The notes beneath the pieces are model-generated. The model saw nothing but the letters and a program-made list of their open reading frames with translations, ran no database searches and had not been told where the DNA came from. From contig CAKQKQ010000009.1 in assembly GCA_934249265.1 (NCBI GenBank), positions 1-33,337 of the forward strand: DNA of 33,337 nucleotides, in the 5' to 3' direction. The position numbers were made by a program, and so were the translations under genes. This document shows, piece after piece, positions 1 through 7,587 of the stretch. Position 1 is the first letter of the stretch; each line of letters begins with the position of its first letter. This DNA is from an uncultured Clostridia bacterium (GTDB lineage: Bacteria; Bacillota; Clostridia; Christensenellales; Borkfalkiaceae).

Positions 1-215
1 TACTTGAAAGTCGTTTAACGCAGTACAAATCGACTTGACGGCGCAAAAATTGTTCTAATGGGGTTTGAAATACGTACCATAATTGCGGCAAAATTTTATT
101 TTTACGGCAGATGAAAAATTGAAATTTTTTTTGCATAAAACGACGTTGGCGCGCGCATACTAACTTTGTGCTAAATCGAGGAAACAAAAAACGCTTTTAT
201 TTAAAACTCGATACG

Positions 216-252
216 TTTAAATTTCATTCGGCTAAACCGCGCGAAATTTAAA
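216..252. repeat. Inverted repeat in the leader of the DUF1540 gene
   Basis: Arms TTTAAATTTC (216-225) and GAAATTTAAA (243-252) are exactly complementary and 17 bp apart. They lie about 55 bp before the DUF1540 start, so they could form a leader hairpin or an operator. The rest of 1-307 is AT-rich and shows no gene or convincing promoter. Confidence 0.4.
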
Positions 253-307
253 ATCGAAAAGTTTTAGTCGTTTAAAGTTTGTTCGATTTTACACAAGGGA
301 GAGAAAC

Positions 308-460
308 ATGGACGAAAAAATTAATGACGGCGTTTGTTGCGACGTTTGTTCTTGCGAACACAACAGCAACGGAACAAAATGTAAACTCGGCACTATCAAA
401 ATCACCAAAGATTGCACAAACTGCACTTGTTGCGAAAGTTTTAAAAACCGAGAACTTTAA
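308..460 (+). CDS. DUF1540 domain miniprotein (50 aa, Cys-rich)
   Basis: A 50-residue protein whose cysteine pattern fits the DUF1540 family of clostridia and bacilli: Cys at 10, 11, 14 and 16 (CCDVCSC), then 25, 36, 39, 41 and 42, ending CCESF. The family is small, presumably metal-binding and of unknown role. The ATG at 308 follows AGGGAGAG at 297-304, and the frame closes with TAA just before a strong terminator, so the gene looks like a monocistronic unit. A 76-codon open frame (279-509) overlaps it in another phase, but it lacks a comparable ribosome binding site and any family resemblance. Function is unknown; the family call rests on the Cys spacing and the CCxSF ending. Confidence 0.85.
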   Translation: MDEKINDGVCCDVCSCEHNSNGTKCKLGTIKITKDCTNCTCCESFKNREL

Positions 461-466
461 TTTTTT

Positions 467-505
467 GCCGACCGCGCGATGCTATATCGCGCGGTCGGCT
501 TTTTT
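467..505 (+). terminator. Intrinsic terminator of the DUF1540 gene
   Basis: Perfect 14-bp stem GCCGACCGCGCGAT (467-480) with ATCGCGCGGTCGGC (486-499), loop GCTAT, followed by six T (500-505). It begins 6 bp after the DUF1540 stop. Confidence 0.93.
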
Positions 506-772
506 ATAAAACGCGCAAAACCCGTCAAGCAATTTTAAAGTCGCAAAACAAACCGATTTAAAGCCGCAAAAGCCAACCGCAAAAACCACTATTCAACTAT
601 TTTAGCGACTTATTAAAAAAACACAAAAACCAACTTTCAAACAACCTTACGGTTTATAAAAAACTCAAAGTGTATACAAATTTCTCCGTTAAAAGTCGCC
701 CACTTAAAAAGCATTAAACATAAAAAACAAAACCAAATCCCGCCAAAATAGCGATATTAAAGCATTAAAAAA
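506..772. other. Intergenic, nothing recognised
   Basis: A-rich stretch between two convergent terminators. No open frame with a ribosome binding site, RNA-like structure or promoter was seen. Confidence 0.5.
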
Positions 773-808
773 GCCGCATTTACAGCATACGTATGCTGTA
801 AATGCGGC
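773..808 (-). terminator. Perfect 36-bp palindrome and T-run ending the nucleoside kinase gene
   Basis: Arms 773-790 and 791-808 are perfectly complementary (18 bp) with the centre GCATACGTATGC. Read on the minus strand the stem is followed by TTTTTT, as in an intrinsic terminator for the gene ending at 819. Its inner 25 bp also fit the ACGTAT-centred palindrome family found downstream of five other genes in the window. Confidence 0.85.
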
Positions 809-818
809 AAAAATCATA

Positions 819-2477
819 TCACAGTTTAAAACAACTGCCGCCCAAAAATTCGCGAATTAACGAATTGCAAGGAATTACGCTTTCGTCCTCGATAGGCTTA
901 AAATATTTTAAATATTTAATAAGTCTGTTGGCAACAAGGTATTGAGGGTCGCTTTCTTTAATTTGCCTAAGCGCGGGAAGCGCGAGTTTTTTAAGTACGC
1001 AAAGTTCGTAAATAAGGCTTGAATTAAACACGTAATCCGCGCCTTCTTGATGAGGATATATCCACTTAAATTCTCCGCTACGCACCGACTGCCACATATC
1101 TATCGTGTTGGCGGCTGGGCAATTTCTATATTGCATATCTCTCACTATTCTTCTGATAAGTCTTAAATCGGTGGTATTTAAGGGCGAGTGATTATCTATA
1201 TTTAATTGCACTTGCGGCGCGATATAAATTTTGTATTTTTGGTGCTTGGGTATCGACGAAGTGAGTTTTTCGTTAAGCGCGTGTATGCCCTCAACGATAA
1301 TCGGGCTGTGTTCGTCAACCTTAATCGTTCTGCCCTTTTCGCGTTTGCCGAGTTGGAAATTGAAATAAGGCAACGTGACTTCTTCGCCGTTTATCAAATT
1401 GAACAAATCTTTATTGAAAAGGTCTAAATCGAGACAATTTATATGCTCTAAATCGAGGTCTTCTATCGGCCTTTCTTGCAATTCGGAAATTATATTCTTT
1501 TCAAGGTAATAATCGTCCATCGAAATGGTGACGGGTTTAATTCCTCTCGACAACAACTCGATTTTAAGTCTGTTGCAGAAAGTCGTTTTTCCGCTGGAAC
1601 TCGGTCCGGCAATTAAAATCAAACGTATGTCGGATATGCCCTCTTGAATTTGCGAGCCGAGTTCGGCGAGCATATTGTTGTGTTTCGCCTCGCACATTTG
1701 CACGAATTCAAGCGGATTTGCGGCAATTTTTTCGTTGATTTGCGCTATCGTTTGCGCCCTTACAGTTTTAGACCAAATATACTCGCGTTGAAGGGTTTTT
1801 CCGTAAGTAGACTCCTCCACAAATTGCGGAATATGCGCGTTAAGTTCGTACCGCGGGTATTGAATTATCATTCCGGGGCTGTACGGCTTGATTACGTAGT
1901 CTTTTATGCAACCCGTCGAACACAGCATATACGAATTCAAATAGTCGAGATAGTCTCCGCATTTATAAAGGTGGACGAAATTTTCGGGGCGGTATTTTAA
2001 AATGTCCAATTTATCCAAATAACCGCAACGCGTGTAAATTTCTTTTGCTTCGTCTATCGACACGGTAATTCTTTCAATGGGCAAATCGAGCGCGATAATT
2101 CTGTTGACTTCTTCGATAATCGGCGCGGTCGCCTTAAACATATTGAAATTTTTATTGAGCACTTCGCAGTAAATCGAACGCGAAACGTTGTAACTAAACC
2201 TTATTTGCACGTCGGGATATAAATTTCTGAAAGCCATGGAAATTACGTAGCGCAAAGTCGCTTCGTATGCCTTTCCCGCTTCGATATTTTCAAGCCCCAA
2301 CAGTGAAATTTCCGCGCCGTCGTTTTTTTCGGACAGCATATAGTTGAGTTCTTTTACTTGCGAATTGATTTTGCAAACGCAATATTTTGTTTTGTCATCG
2401 ACTAAATCGATAATTCTTTTACCTACGTTGACGGCAATTTCTTTTCCGTTCAATTTGACGTTTATGGTTTTTGACAT
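819..2477 (-). CDS. TGS-domain nucleoside (uridine-type) kinase
   Basis: Predicted ATP-dependent nucleoside kinase of the phosphoribulokinase/uridine kinase fold. The N-terminal ~60 residues resemble a TGS domain, residues ~60-250 resemble the second additional domain of threonyl-tRNA synthetase, and the kinase domain follows. Visible motifs are Walker A GPSSSGKT (291-298), DDYY (321-324) and EGIHALN (396-402). The length (552 aa) suits this fused family, which is common in Clostridia and separate from the short udk at 17167. Start: ATG preceded by AAGGGG at 4-nt spacing. It is monocistronic, with its own promoter about 130 bp upstream and a palindromic terminator 11 bp after the stop. The true substrate is not shown by sequence; uridine or cytidine is inferred from the family. 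Confidence 0.87.
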   Translation of the reverse strand: MSKTINVKLNGKEIAVNVGKRIIDLVDDKTKYCVCKINSQVKELNYMLSEKNDGAEISLLGLENIEAGKAYEATLRYVISMAFRNLYPDVQIRFSYNVSRSIYCEVLNKNFNMFKATAPIIEEVNRIIALDLPIERITVSIDEAKEIYTRCGYLDKLDILKYRPENFVHLYKCGDYLDYLNSYMLCSTGCIKDYVIKPYSPGMIIQYPRYELNAHIPQFVEESTYGKTLQREYIWSKTVRAQTIAQINEKIAANPLEFVQMCEAKHNNMLAELGSQIQEGISDIRLILIAGPSSSGKTTFCNRLKIELLSRGIKPVTISMDDYYLEKNIISELQERPIEDLDLEHINCLDLDLFNKDLFNLINGEEVTLPYFNFQLGKREKGRTIKVDEHSPIIVEGIHALNEKLTSSIPKHQKYKIYIAPQVQLNIDNHSPLNTTDLRLIRRIVRDMQYRNCPAANTIDMWQSVRSGEFKWIYPHQEGADYVFNSSLIYELCVLKKLALPALRQIKESDPQYLVANRLIKYLKYFKPIEDESVIPCNSLIREFLGGSCFKL

Positions 2478-2611
2478 ATTTCCCCTTCATATCGCCTAAC
2501 GGCGTTTAACGTTGATTTTTTTGCGGTTGTCGCTTTATATCCTTGCAATTTTCGCAGCAATTTTATTTGCCGTTTAAGCAAATACATAAAGCCGCCCGCG
2601 CCGCAAAATAT

Positions 2612-2640
2612 ATTATAACATAATATATGAAATATTTCAA
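2612..2640 (-). promoter_or_regulatory. Sigma-A-type promoter of the nucleoside kinase
   Basis: Minus strand -35 TTGAAA (2635-2640), 17-bp spacer, -10 TATAAT (2612-2617); transcription should start near 2605, giving a leader of about 128 nt. The remainder of the gap 2478-2884 is AT-rich with no other recognisable signal. Confidence 0.8.
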
Positions 2641-2884
2641 TACCTATATGTACAACTATGTCAATATCGCACTATAAAATCGTGCACTTTTACATATAAA
2701 TTACAAATTATTACAAACTTTTTAAGGGTTTTTGCGGCTCTTTCGTCTTTTAACCCTTCTTTTACTTGTTTGAATTTTTCATTTTGCGTGAAAATTTGCA
2801 AGAGAAATTTCGGTTTTAACGCTTTCAATTAATCAAAATTTTAAAGTTTTCTATTTTCGCAAATTTATTGCCGACGATATCGTT

Positions 2885-4084
2885 TTACAAATCTTTCTCG
2901 TGCAAAACAACTCCGTTTTGTTTAAGCGTTTGTTGAAGTTTTACTATATCGATTTTAGTCAAATCCGAGCAAACCGCCAAAGCCGTGCCCGCCGCTTGAC
3001 CCGTAACCGCGCAACAAGGAATTACCCTTGCAATATCCCACATTGCGCCCGCCGCCGACATACACCTGCCCGCCGCGGCAAAATTTTTAATTTGATTATT
3101 GTATAGCGAACCAAGCGGAATTTCAAACACCGGACCTCTCTTTCTCCAATCGGAAATAAGTCCCAACGAATCGCTAAATTCCTTGTGACTGTCACTTTCA
3201 CGCAATACGTATTGTCCTAAAAGTCTCCTTGTCATGCGGATTTGCGGTATCGTGGCGATGGTCGTTACGTCGTAATCGGGGTCGGCTTCGCAACGTTTTA
3301 CATAGTCGTTTAAAAGCGATTTATGTGAAAGTTGGGTCATTTCGGACAACTCTTCGCCGTCTGTTCCTAAAAACCTTCTGTTTGAAAGCGACTGCACTTT
3401 CGCTCCGTTTTGCTGCTTTTCGTCGCTGTTGTCGCACACGCCCAACGTGTTTAAATTTACCTTGCCTTTTGTAAAATTATAATACCAACTTGCAAGCGGA
3501 TTTTTGTCCTCGTTGAGTTCGCACGGGAGAGATAAAAACTTGGCGATATCGCAATCGCCCGTCGCGTCTACTACGCCCTTTGGCGCAATGGCAAATCTGC
3601 CGGACTTGTTTTCAAACACCACGTAATTTACAAAACCGTCCTTTGCGTAAGCGTTGACGGCAACCGTTCCGTACAAAATTTTTACGCCGCTTTTTAAAAG
3701 CAATTGCTCCATATCGATCGCAAACAAGTTGGGGTTAAACACCACCTCGTATCTCGCGGTTTTTTCGTTTTTTACAGAGTCGGGATTTTTTATCCAATCG
3801 TCATAGCCCACCCCTTGATAAACCTTGCGCGAAACCGACAATTTCAACAATTCTTCCGCAAGACCGAAACTGACTTGTCTGCCCGTTCCGTCGCAAATGG
3901 GGAGATATACCGCCACGAGTCCAGCCGTAGCAAGTCCGCCCAAAATGTATTCTCTTTCGCAAAGAATTACTTTTTTATTGAGTCTCGCCGCCGAAAGCGC
4001 AGCCGCAACGCCCGCAATTCCGCCACCGCAAACAAGCACGTCGCACTCTTCTTTTACCGCTGTATTTAAAGTTTCTTTAATCAT
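2885..4084 (-). CDS. FAD-dependent oxidoreductase (FAD_oxidored type)
   Basis: Flavoprotein of 399 aa. The N-terminus carries the Rossmann dinucleotide motif CGGGIAG (19-25), followed by the acidic strand end and glycine-rich turn CEREYILGG (42-50), which bind FAD. VVDATGDCDIA in the middle and AAAGRCMSAAGA plus GQAAGTALAV near the C-terminus are typical of the FAD-dependent oxidoreductase family PF12831. No signal peptide or membrane segment is seen, so it is probably cytoplasmic. The start is ATG with AGGAAG upstream and a near-consensus promoter at 4115-4143; the gene is monocistronic. The family includes enzymes of very different substrates and the neighbours do not reveal one, so only the cofactor is certain. 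Confidence 0.85.
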   Translation of the reverse strand: MIKETLNTAVKEECDVLVCGGGIAGVAAALSAARLNKKVILCEREYILGGLATAGLVAVYLPICDGTGRQVSFGLAEELLKLSVSRKVYQGVGYDDWIKNPDSVKNEKTARYEVVFNPNLFAIDMEQLLLKSGVKILYGTVAVNAYAKDGFVNYVVFENKSGRFAIAPKGVVDATGDCDIAKFLSLPCELNEDKNPLASWYYNFTKGKVNLNTLGVCDNSDEKQQNGAKVQSLSNRRFLGTDGEELSEMTQLSHKSLLNDYVKRCEADPDYDVTTIATIPQIRMTRRLLGQYVLRESDSHKEFSDSLGLISDWRKRGPVFEIPLGSLYNNQIKNFAAAGRCMSAAGAMWDIARVIPCCAVTGQAAGTALAVCSDLTKIDIVKLQQTLKQNGVVLHEKDL

Positions 4085-4114
4085 GTTTTTACTTCCTTTT
4101 TTACTCTATAATTG

Positions 4115-4143
4115 ATTTTATCATTAAATATTTATCTTGTCAA
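4115..4143 (-). promoter_or_regulatory. Sigma-A-type promoter of the FAD oxidoreductase
   Basis: Minus strand -35 TTGACA (4138-4143), 17-bp spacer, -10 TAAAAT (4115-4120), about 30 bp before the start codon. Confidence 0.82.
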
Positions 4144-4448
4144 TACTCGTTAAATTTTTAGTAAGTAATCAAATAACTACAGTATAATTTAATAAAAATT
4201 TTGCCTTTTCGATGAACGGCGGCGGTTTTATTGTTTTGTCTTTATGATTTTTGATTTGCGATTTTATTTTTACTGTTTTTCTCTAAACGTTTCGACTTTG
4301 TTGTCGTTTGAGTTTTATCGGTTTTGCTTTATTCGTTTCGGCTTAGCCGTTTTTTACTTTACCATTGCGATTTTACCGTCTCTATTTTACTGTTTTAACT
4401 TTATCCTTTTCAAGTTTACCATACGTTTATGCAGTTTAAAAGCAAAAA
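4144..4448. other. T-rich intergenic stretch, no gene recognised
   Basis: Plus strand is T-rich and open for about 70 codons (4244-4459), but the translation is Phe/Leu/Tyr-rich low complexity with no ribosome binding site, so it is not called as a gene. Confidence 0.5.
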
Positions 4449-4467
4449 CACCGATATAAAATCGGTG
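4449..4467 (-). terminator. Hairpin terminator, probably the original end of the araC-like gene
   Basis: Stem CACCGAT (4449-4455) / ATCGGTG (4461-4467), loop ATAAA; on the minus strand it is followed by TTTTTGCTTTT. It lies about 80 bp downstream of the displaced araC 3' end (4544-4629), which suggests it terminated that gene before the cassette arrived. Confidence 0.65.
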
Positions 4468-4543
4468 CTTTTAACGTGTTTTGTTATGTTTGTTATGTTT
4501 TTGGTATGTTTTAAATCGTTTTGACGACTTATTTTTATTTTCC

Positions 4544-4629
4544 CCTCGTTTATTCGGCTTTTTCTTTTACCGCGATCCACACTTCGCACTCGTAATCGGG
4601 GTTTGAAACGTCTTCCAACGGATAAACCT
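4544..4629 (-). pseudogene. Duplicated 3' end of the AraC/GyrI regulator gene
   Basis: These 86 bases match 6396-6481, which includes the last 26 codons and stop of the intact AraC-type gene, with only three differences (4547, 4558 and 4617). Identity stops abruptly on both sides. No upstream part of the gene is present, so this is a gene-end fragment and not an independent gene. The two copies form a direct repeat with an offset of exactly 1852 bp and enclose three small genes. Confidence 0.88.
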
Positions 4630-4715
4630 TAAAAATGATAAATGATAAACAGTTGCTTAAATGTAATCAAAATGTTTTTACGGCATAAAAATTTTTATTT
4701 TTAGTTTAATAAATT

Positions 4716-5327
4716 TTACGTTTTTACATATTGCATTGCAGAAATTATCAATTTGCAATATTCCAATTCAAGACCGCATAAATACCCCGCAGCCATTGAC
4801 CTTTTTTCGCCAAACATTTCACTTCCGACATAAGTTTCAACCGCGCAGCCTTGGTGCATTATCGAATAAAAACCTAAAAAGATACTCAAAATATCAGTAC
4901 ATATTTCCTCTTCGATTTCAAAATTTATATCGTTGATATAAGCGAAATAATGAGTCAATTCATGAACGATAATAGCAGTTTGCCTATAAATTGAAAATTG
5001 CGAAGAATAGGTTATTAAAATATCAGCCCCGACCTCCGAATTTGCCCGAAACGTACCCAAACACCCATTAAACCGAGCGGTATATTGCTTGATTTTTAAA
5101 TTGATGTAGTTGTAGTTAAGTTTTAAATATTCGCAAACCGATTTTATAATTTCTTTTATAATGCACCTCTTCTTAAAATTTGAATATTTACCGTAATCGC
5201 GATATTTATTTACAATATCGACAACGTTTTGTGGCGCATTTAAACAATAATTAAACCAAGTTTTACTTGCGACATATTTGCACAAGGTCATAAGGTCTTC
5301 TTGCCACTGAAAATCCCCTACCATCAT
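4716..5327 (-). CDS. HExxH metallopeptidase-like protein of unknown family
   Basis: A 203-aa protein not recognised as a named family. It has the zinc-protease helix VHELTHYF (HELTH at 122-126) followed by an acidic segment EIEEEICTD (137-145) that could give the third metal ligand, as in gluzincins of the ImmA/IrrE type. No signal peptide or transmembrane segment is seen, so it is probably cytoplasmic. Its ATG overlaps the stop of the upstream membrane zinc-ribbon gene as ATGA (5324-5327), so the two are translationally coupled. A Cro/CI-like regulator is divergently transcribed next door. That pairing recalls repressor plus anti-repressor protease modules of mobile elements, but this role is inferred. 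A second ATG directly follows the first. Zinc binding is likely; the substrate is unknown. Confidence 0.72.
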   Translation of the reverse strand: MMVGDFQWQEDLMTLCKYVASKTWFNYCLNAPQNVVDIVNKYRDYGKYSNFKKRCIIKEIIKSVCEYLKLNYNYINLKIKQYTARFNGCLGTFRANSEVGADILITYSSQFSIYRQTAIIVHELTHYFAYINDINFEIEEEICTDILSIFLGFYSIMHQGCAVETYVGSEMFGEKRSMAAGYLCGLELEYCKLIISAMQYVKT

Positions 5328-5749
5328 TTACACTTAAATTGCTTACGAATAATATCTTTCAAGTTATTATTATGTAATTTACCATCGCCGTCTATATAAG
5401 AAACCGTATAATTTCTTGTGTATTGACGCTCTGCCCCGCAATGCGAACAACGGACTTCAAAATCAACCTCGGCTACGACTCTTCTTTCTCCTTCGGTCGT
5501 ATTATTAACTGCCCAACTAACGTTATCGTAATTATACTTTTCGCCGCATTTGGGACAATACAAGCAACGCGCGTCTTTTAAATACGAAAAGCCCATAATA
5601 AAACAGGGAAAGGCAATAAAAAGAATGGCTATAACGCCAATCACAGCACTATTAAAGATTGCAAATGCGCAAACCGCCACAATGACAAATACCACTGCAA
5701 CAGCGAGTAAAATAAACGCAGTTCTTAAACATTTTTTCTTAGGTGTCAT
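5324..5749 (-). CDS. Two-TM membrane protein with C-terminal zinc ribbon
   Basis: A 141-aa protein. Two hydrophobic segments (~9-31 and ~34-56) form a membrane hairpin. A cytoplasmic zinc ribbon follows, with knuckles CPKCG (C65, C68) and CSHCG (C101, C104) about 33 residues apart. AAGGAG stands 8 nt before the ATG. It is first in a two-gene unit with the HExxH protein, with a 4-nt overlap. The promoter at 5794-5823 contains an inverted repeat that the adjacent HTH protein could bind. The family is not recognised; the membrane anchor plus metal site suggests a sensor or scaffold, which is only a guess. Confidence 0.72.
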   Translation of the reverse strand: MTPKKKCLRTAFILLAVAVVFVIVAVCAFAIFNSAVIGVIAILFIAFPCFIMGFSYLKDARCLYCPKCGEKYNYDNVSWAVNNTTEGERRVVAEVDFEVRCSHCGAERQYTRNYTVSYIDGDGKLHNNNLKDIIRKQFKCK

Positions 5750-5793
5750 ATTATAATCTCCTTAAATCTTATTTATTGCGTCATGACAGCCTT

Positions 5794-5823
5794 ATTCTAT
5801 CACGCCCGATAGGCGTATGTCAA
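5794..5823 (-). promoter_or_regulatory. Promoter of the zinc-ribbon/metallopeptidase pair
   Basis: Minus strand -35 TTGACA (5818-5823), 18-bp spacer, -10 TAGAAT (5794-5799). Confidence 0.78.
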
Positions 5824-5838
5824 GCAATTTACGCCTAT
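5802..5838. promoter_or_regulatory. Probable operator of the HTH repressor
   Basis: Three copies of the half-site GGCGT/ACGCC occur: ACGCC (5802-5806) and GGCGT (5812-5816) lie inside the -35/-10 spacer of the minus promoter, and TACGCCTAT (5830-5838) lies upstream of its -35. ATAGGCGTA (5809-5817) and TACGCCTAT are 9-bp inverted arms 21 bp centre to centre, two helical turns. Placement fits repression of the minus promoter by the divergently encoded HTH protein; binding is inferred. Confidence 0.62.
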
Positions 5839-5857
5839 TAGTTGTAATATATTACAT

Positions 5858-6067
5858 ATGATTACTTTAAGTCAAATTCAGCAACAAATAGCGGAAGCGA
5901 TTAAACAAAGCGGCATGACGCAAACCGAAATCGGAAAAAAGTTGGGGGTGTCTCAACAGTCGATTTCTCATTACGTCAAAGGTGACAAATTGCCGTCGTT
6001 AGATACCTTGGCAAACTTATGCGTATTATTAGACGTTGACCCGTCAGAAATATTATGCGTTAAATAA
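5858..6067 (+). CDS. Cro/CI-type HTH transcriptional regulator (69 aa)
   Basis: A stand-alone HTH_3 domain. The helix-turn-helix is clear: MTQTEIGKKLGVSQQSISHY (20-39), then KGDKLPSLDTLANL and the usual DPSEIL ending. At 69 aa it is only the DNA-binding domain, with no dimerisation or cleavage domain, as in small phage or conjugative-element repressors. No Shine-Dalgarno sequence precedes the ATG, so the message may be leaderless, as some phage repressor messages are. It is divergent from the zinc-ribbon/metallopeptidase operon, with inverted-repeat half-sites between them, and a strong terminator follows. It most likely represses that operon and perhaps itself. Confidence 0.88.
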   Translation: MITLSQIQQQIAEAIKQSGMTQTEIGKKLGVSQQSISHYVKGDKLPSLDTLANLCVLLDVDPSEILCVK

Positions 6068-6100
6068 TCGATGAAAAATTTTAAAAACATCTACAGATAA

Positions 6101-6125
6101 TCACTCGCCAAGCGAGTGATTTTTT
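6101..6125 (+). terminator. Terminator of the HTH regulator
   Basis: Stem TCACTCGC (6101-6108) / GCGAGTGA (6112-6119) followed by TTTTTT (6120-6125), 33 bp after the HTH stop. Confidence 0.92.
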
Positions 6126-6153
6126 GCATGTAGCGCAAAAATTTGGCATTAAA

Positions 6154-6191
6154 AAAGTGCTTGTCTATCACTTGATAAAGGCAAGCACTTT
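6154..6191 (-). terminator. Terminator facing the AraC-type gene
   Basis: Stem AAAGTGCTTG (6154-6163) / CAAGCACTTT (6182-6191) with an inner TATCA/TGATA pairing; on the minus strand the stem runs into TTTTTT. It lies about 210 bp downstream of the AraC-type gene and would replace the original terminator separated from that gene by the cassette. The gap 6192-6401 holds nothing else recognised. Confidence 0.75.
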
Positions 6192-6401
6192 CGTTTAATT
6201 TGAATATTTTATTTTGTTTTGCCGCAAAAAATACAATTGTTTAGTTTGTAAGTTTAATTTCTCGTTAGATTTTGCGTTTTTCTCTTTGCTTATGCGAGAT
6301 TTTTCACGCAAATAATAATTACAAACAATTGCAAGCAAGTTTCCGATTTAAAATTAAATTTCGCATATTTTAAACAATGGTAAACCGACTGCACTCCTTG
6401 T

Positions 6402-7283
6402 TTATTCGGTTTTTTCTTTTACCGCGATCCACACTTCGCACTCGTAATCGGGGTTTGAAACGTCTTCCGACGGATAAACCTCGAACTCGACGTTTTCGGC
6501 GTATTCGTATTGCGAACTTTGCGGGAAAAACTCGGTCACTATTCTGTGATAAGTTTGCACGAAAGCGTCGGGCATTTTACCCTTACATTTAAACACAGCA
6601 TAAGTGGCGGGCTTAATCGTGACTATCTCTAAATCGTCGTCGATTTTTCTTCCGTCGTATTCAACGCCTATTCCGTAAGGAAATTGCCTTGCGTTGAGTT
6701 CGGACGAAAAACAAACGCCCAACAACCCTTTCATTTGGGGGTTTTTAGGCAAACACGAAATAAGTCTGCCTACCGTTCCGTCAGCGGTAAACTCTTTCCA
6801 CATTTCCGTAATGTCGGGCGTGGCGAATGCCGATTGCGGCTTGCCTACCTTTTTCCTTTTGCAAACGATTTGAAATTCGCCGCGTTTTTCAATTCTGTAA
6901 TCCATTTTACTGCCTCCTGTTAAAATAAGTTTTACAGAAACGGGAGTAAATATTTTTACGTTTCCGCCGCGCTTTGCTTCGCTGGGCGAAATGCCGTGAA
7001 AACGAGTGAATGCGCGAGAAAAACTTTCGGGCGTGTCGTACCCGTACTTAAGCGCAACGTCGATAATTTTTACGTTTCCTTTAGAAAGTTCTTCGCCGGC
7101 GAGAGAGAGCCTTCTCATGCGAATATAATCGCCGAGCGACATACCGCACAAAATGCCGAATATTCTTTGAAAGTGAAACGAAGAAGAATACGCTTGCTTT
7201 GCCACTTCTTCAAAGTCTATTTCTTCGGTAATGTTGTCTTCAACGTAATCTATCGCGCGTTGTATTCCTTGTATCCAATTCAT
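6402..7283 (-). CDS. AraC-family regulator with GyrI-like effector domain
   Basis: A 293-aa regulator with two parts. Residues 1-105 form an AraC DNA-binding domain with two helix-turn-helices (about 23-46 and 73-95) and the family motif VALKYGYDTPESFSRAF. Residues ~125-293 resemble the GyrI/SOUL-like effector-binding domain, which in related regulators binds small amphipathic compounds. The order is DNA-binding first, as in the Rob/MDR-type group. GGGAGC stands 8 nt before the ATG. Target genes cannot be read here; neighbouring genes are not obviously a drug-export operon. The last 26 codons also exist as a detached copy at 4544-4629, so the 3' end of this gene is one boundary of a 1.85-kb inserted or duplicated segment. 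Confidence 0.88.
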   Translation of the reverse strand: MNWIQGIQRAIDYVEDNITEEIDFEEVAKQAYSSSFHFQRIFGILCGMSLGDYIRMRRLSLAGEELSKGNVKIIDVALKYGYDTPESFSRAFTRFHGISPSEAKRGGNVKIFTPVSVKLILTGGSKMDYRIEKRGEFQIVCKRKKVGKPQSAFATPDITEMWKEFTADGTVGRLISCLPKNPQMKGLLGVCFSSELNARQFPYGIGVEYDGRKIDDDLEIVTIKPATYAVFKCKGKMPDAFVQTYHRIVTEFFPQSSQYEYAENVEFEVYPSEDVSNPDYECEVWIAVKEKTE

Positions 7284-7529
7284 TTTTTTGCTCCCTTTTC
7301 TGTGAGTACAGTATACCGCAAGTCAAAACGTTTTTCTTGATTTTAAGTGCTTTTGCGTGTTATGAATATTTATCGTCAAACTTTTTGACGGGTTTTTCGC
7401 TTTTGGTTTTTGCGTTTGTGTCTTTTTGGTTGCGACTTTATATCTTTTGGTAAAAGTTTATGCGCGGCGCAATTTAATTTTAAAATCTTTATAATGAAAA
7501 ACTTTTGTATAAAAATCTTTTAGTATAAA

Positions 7530-7561
7530 AAACGCCCTTGATTTTTTATTCGAGGGCGTTT
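7530..7561 (-). terminator. Terminator of the desulfoferrodoxin gene
   Basis: Stem AAACGCCCT (7530-7538) / AGGGCGTTT (7553-7561); on the minus strand it ends in TTTTTT. It lies 26 bp after the dfx stop. The interval 7284-7529 upstream holds the AraC gene's leader and no other recognised gene. Confidence 0.85.
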
Positions 7562-7587
7562 CATAATAATTTATAATTTTAAAATTT

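Noticed and set aside
279..509. 76-aa plus-strand open frame
   Set aside because: It overlaps the better supported DUF1540 gene and its terminator, and has no ribosome binding site or family resemblance.
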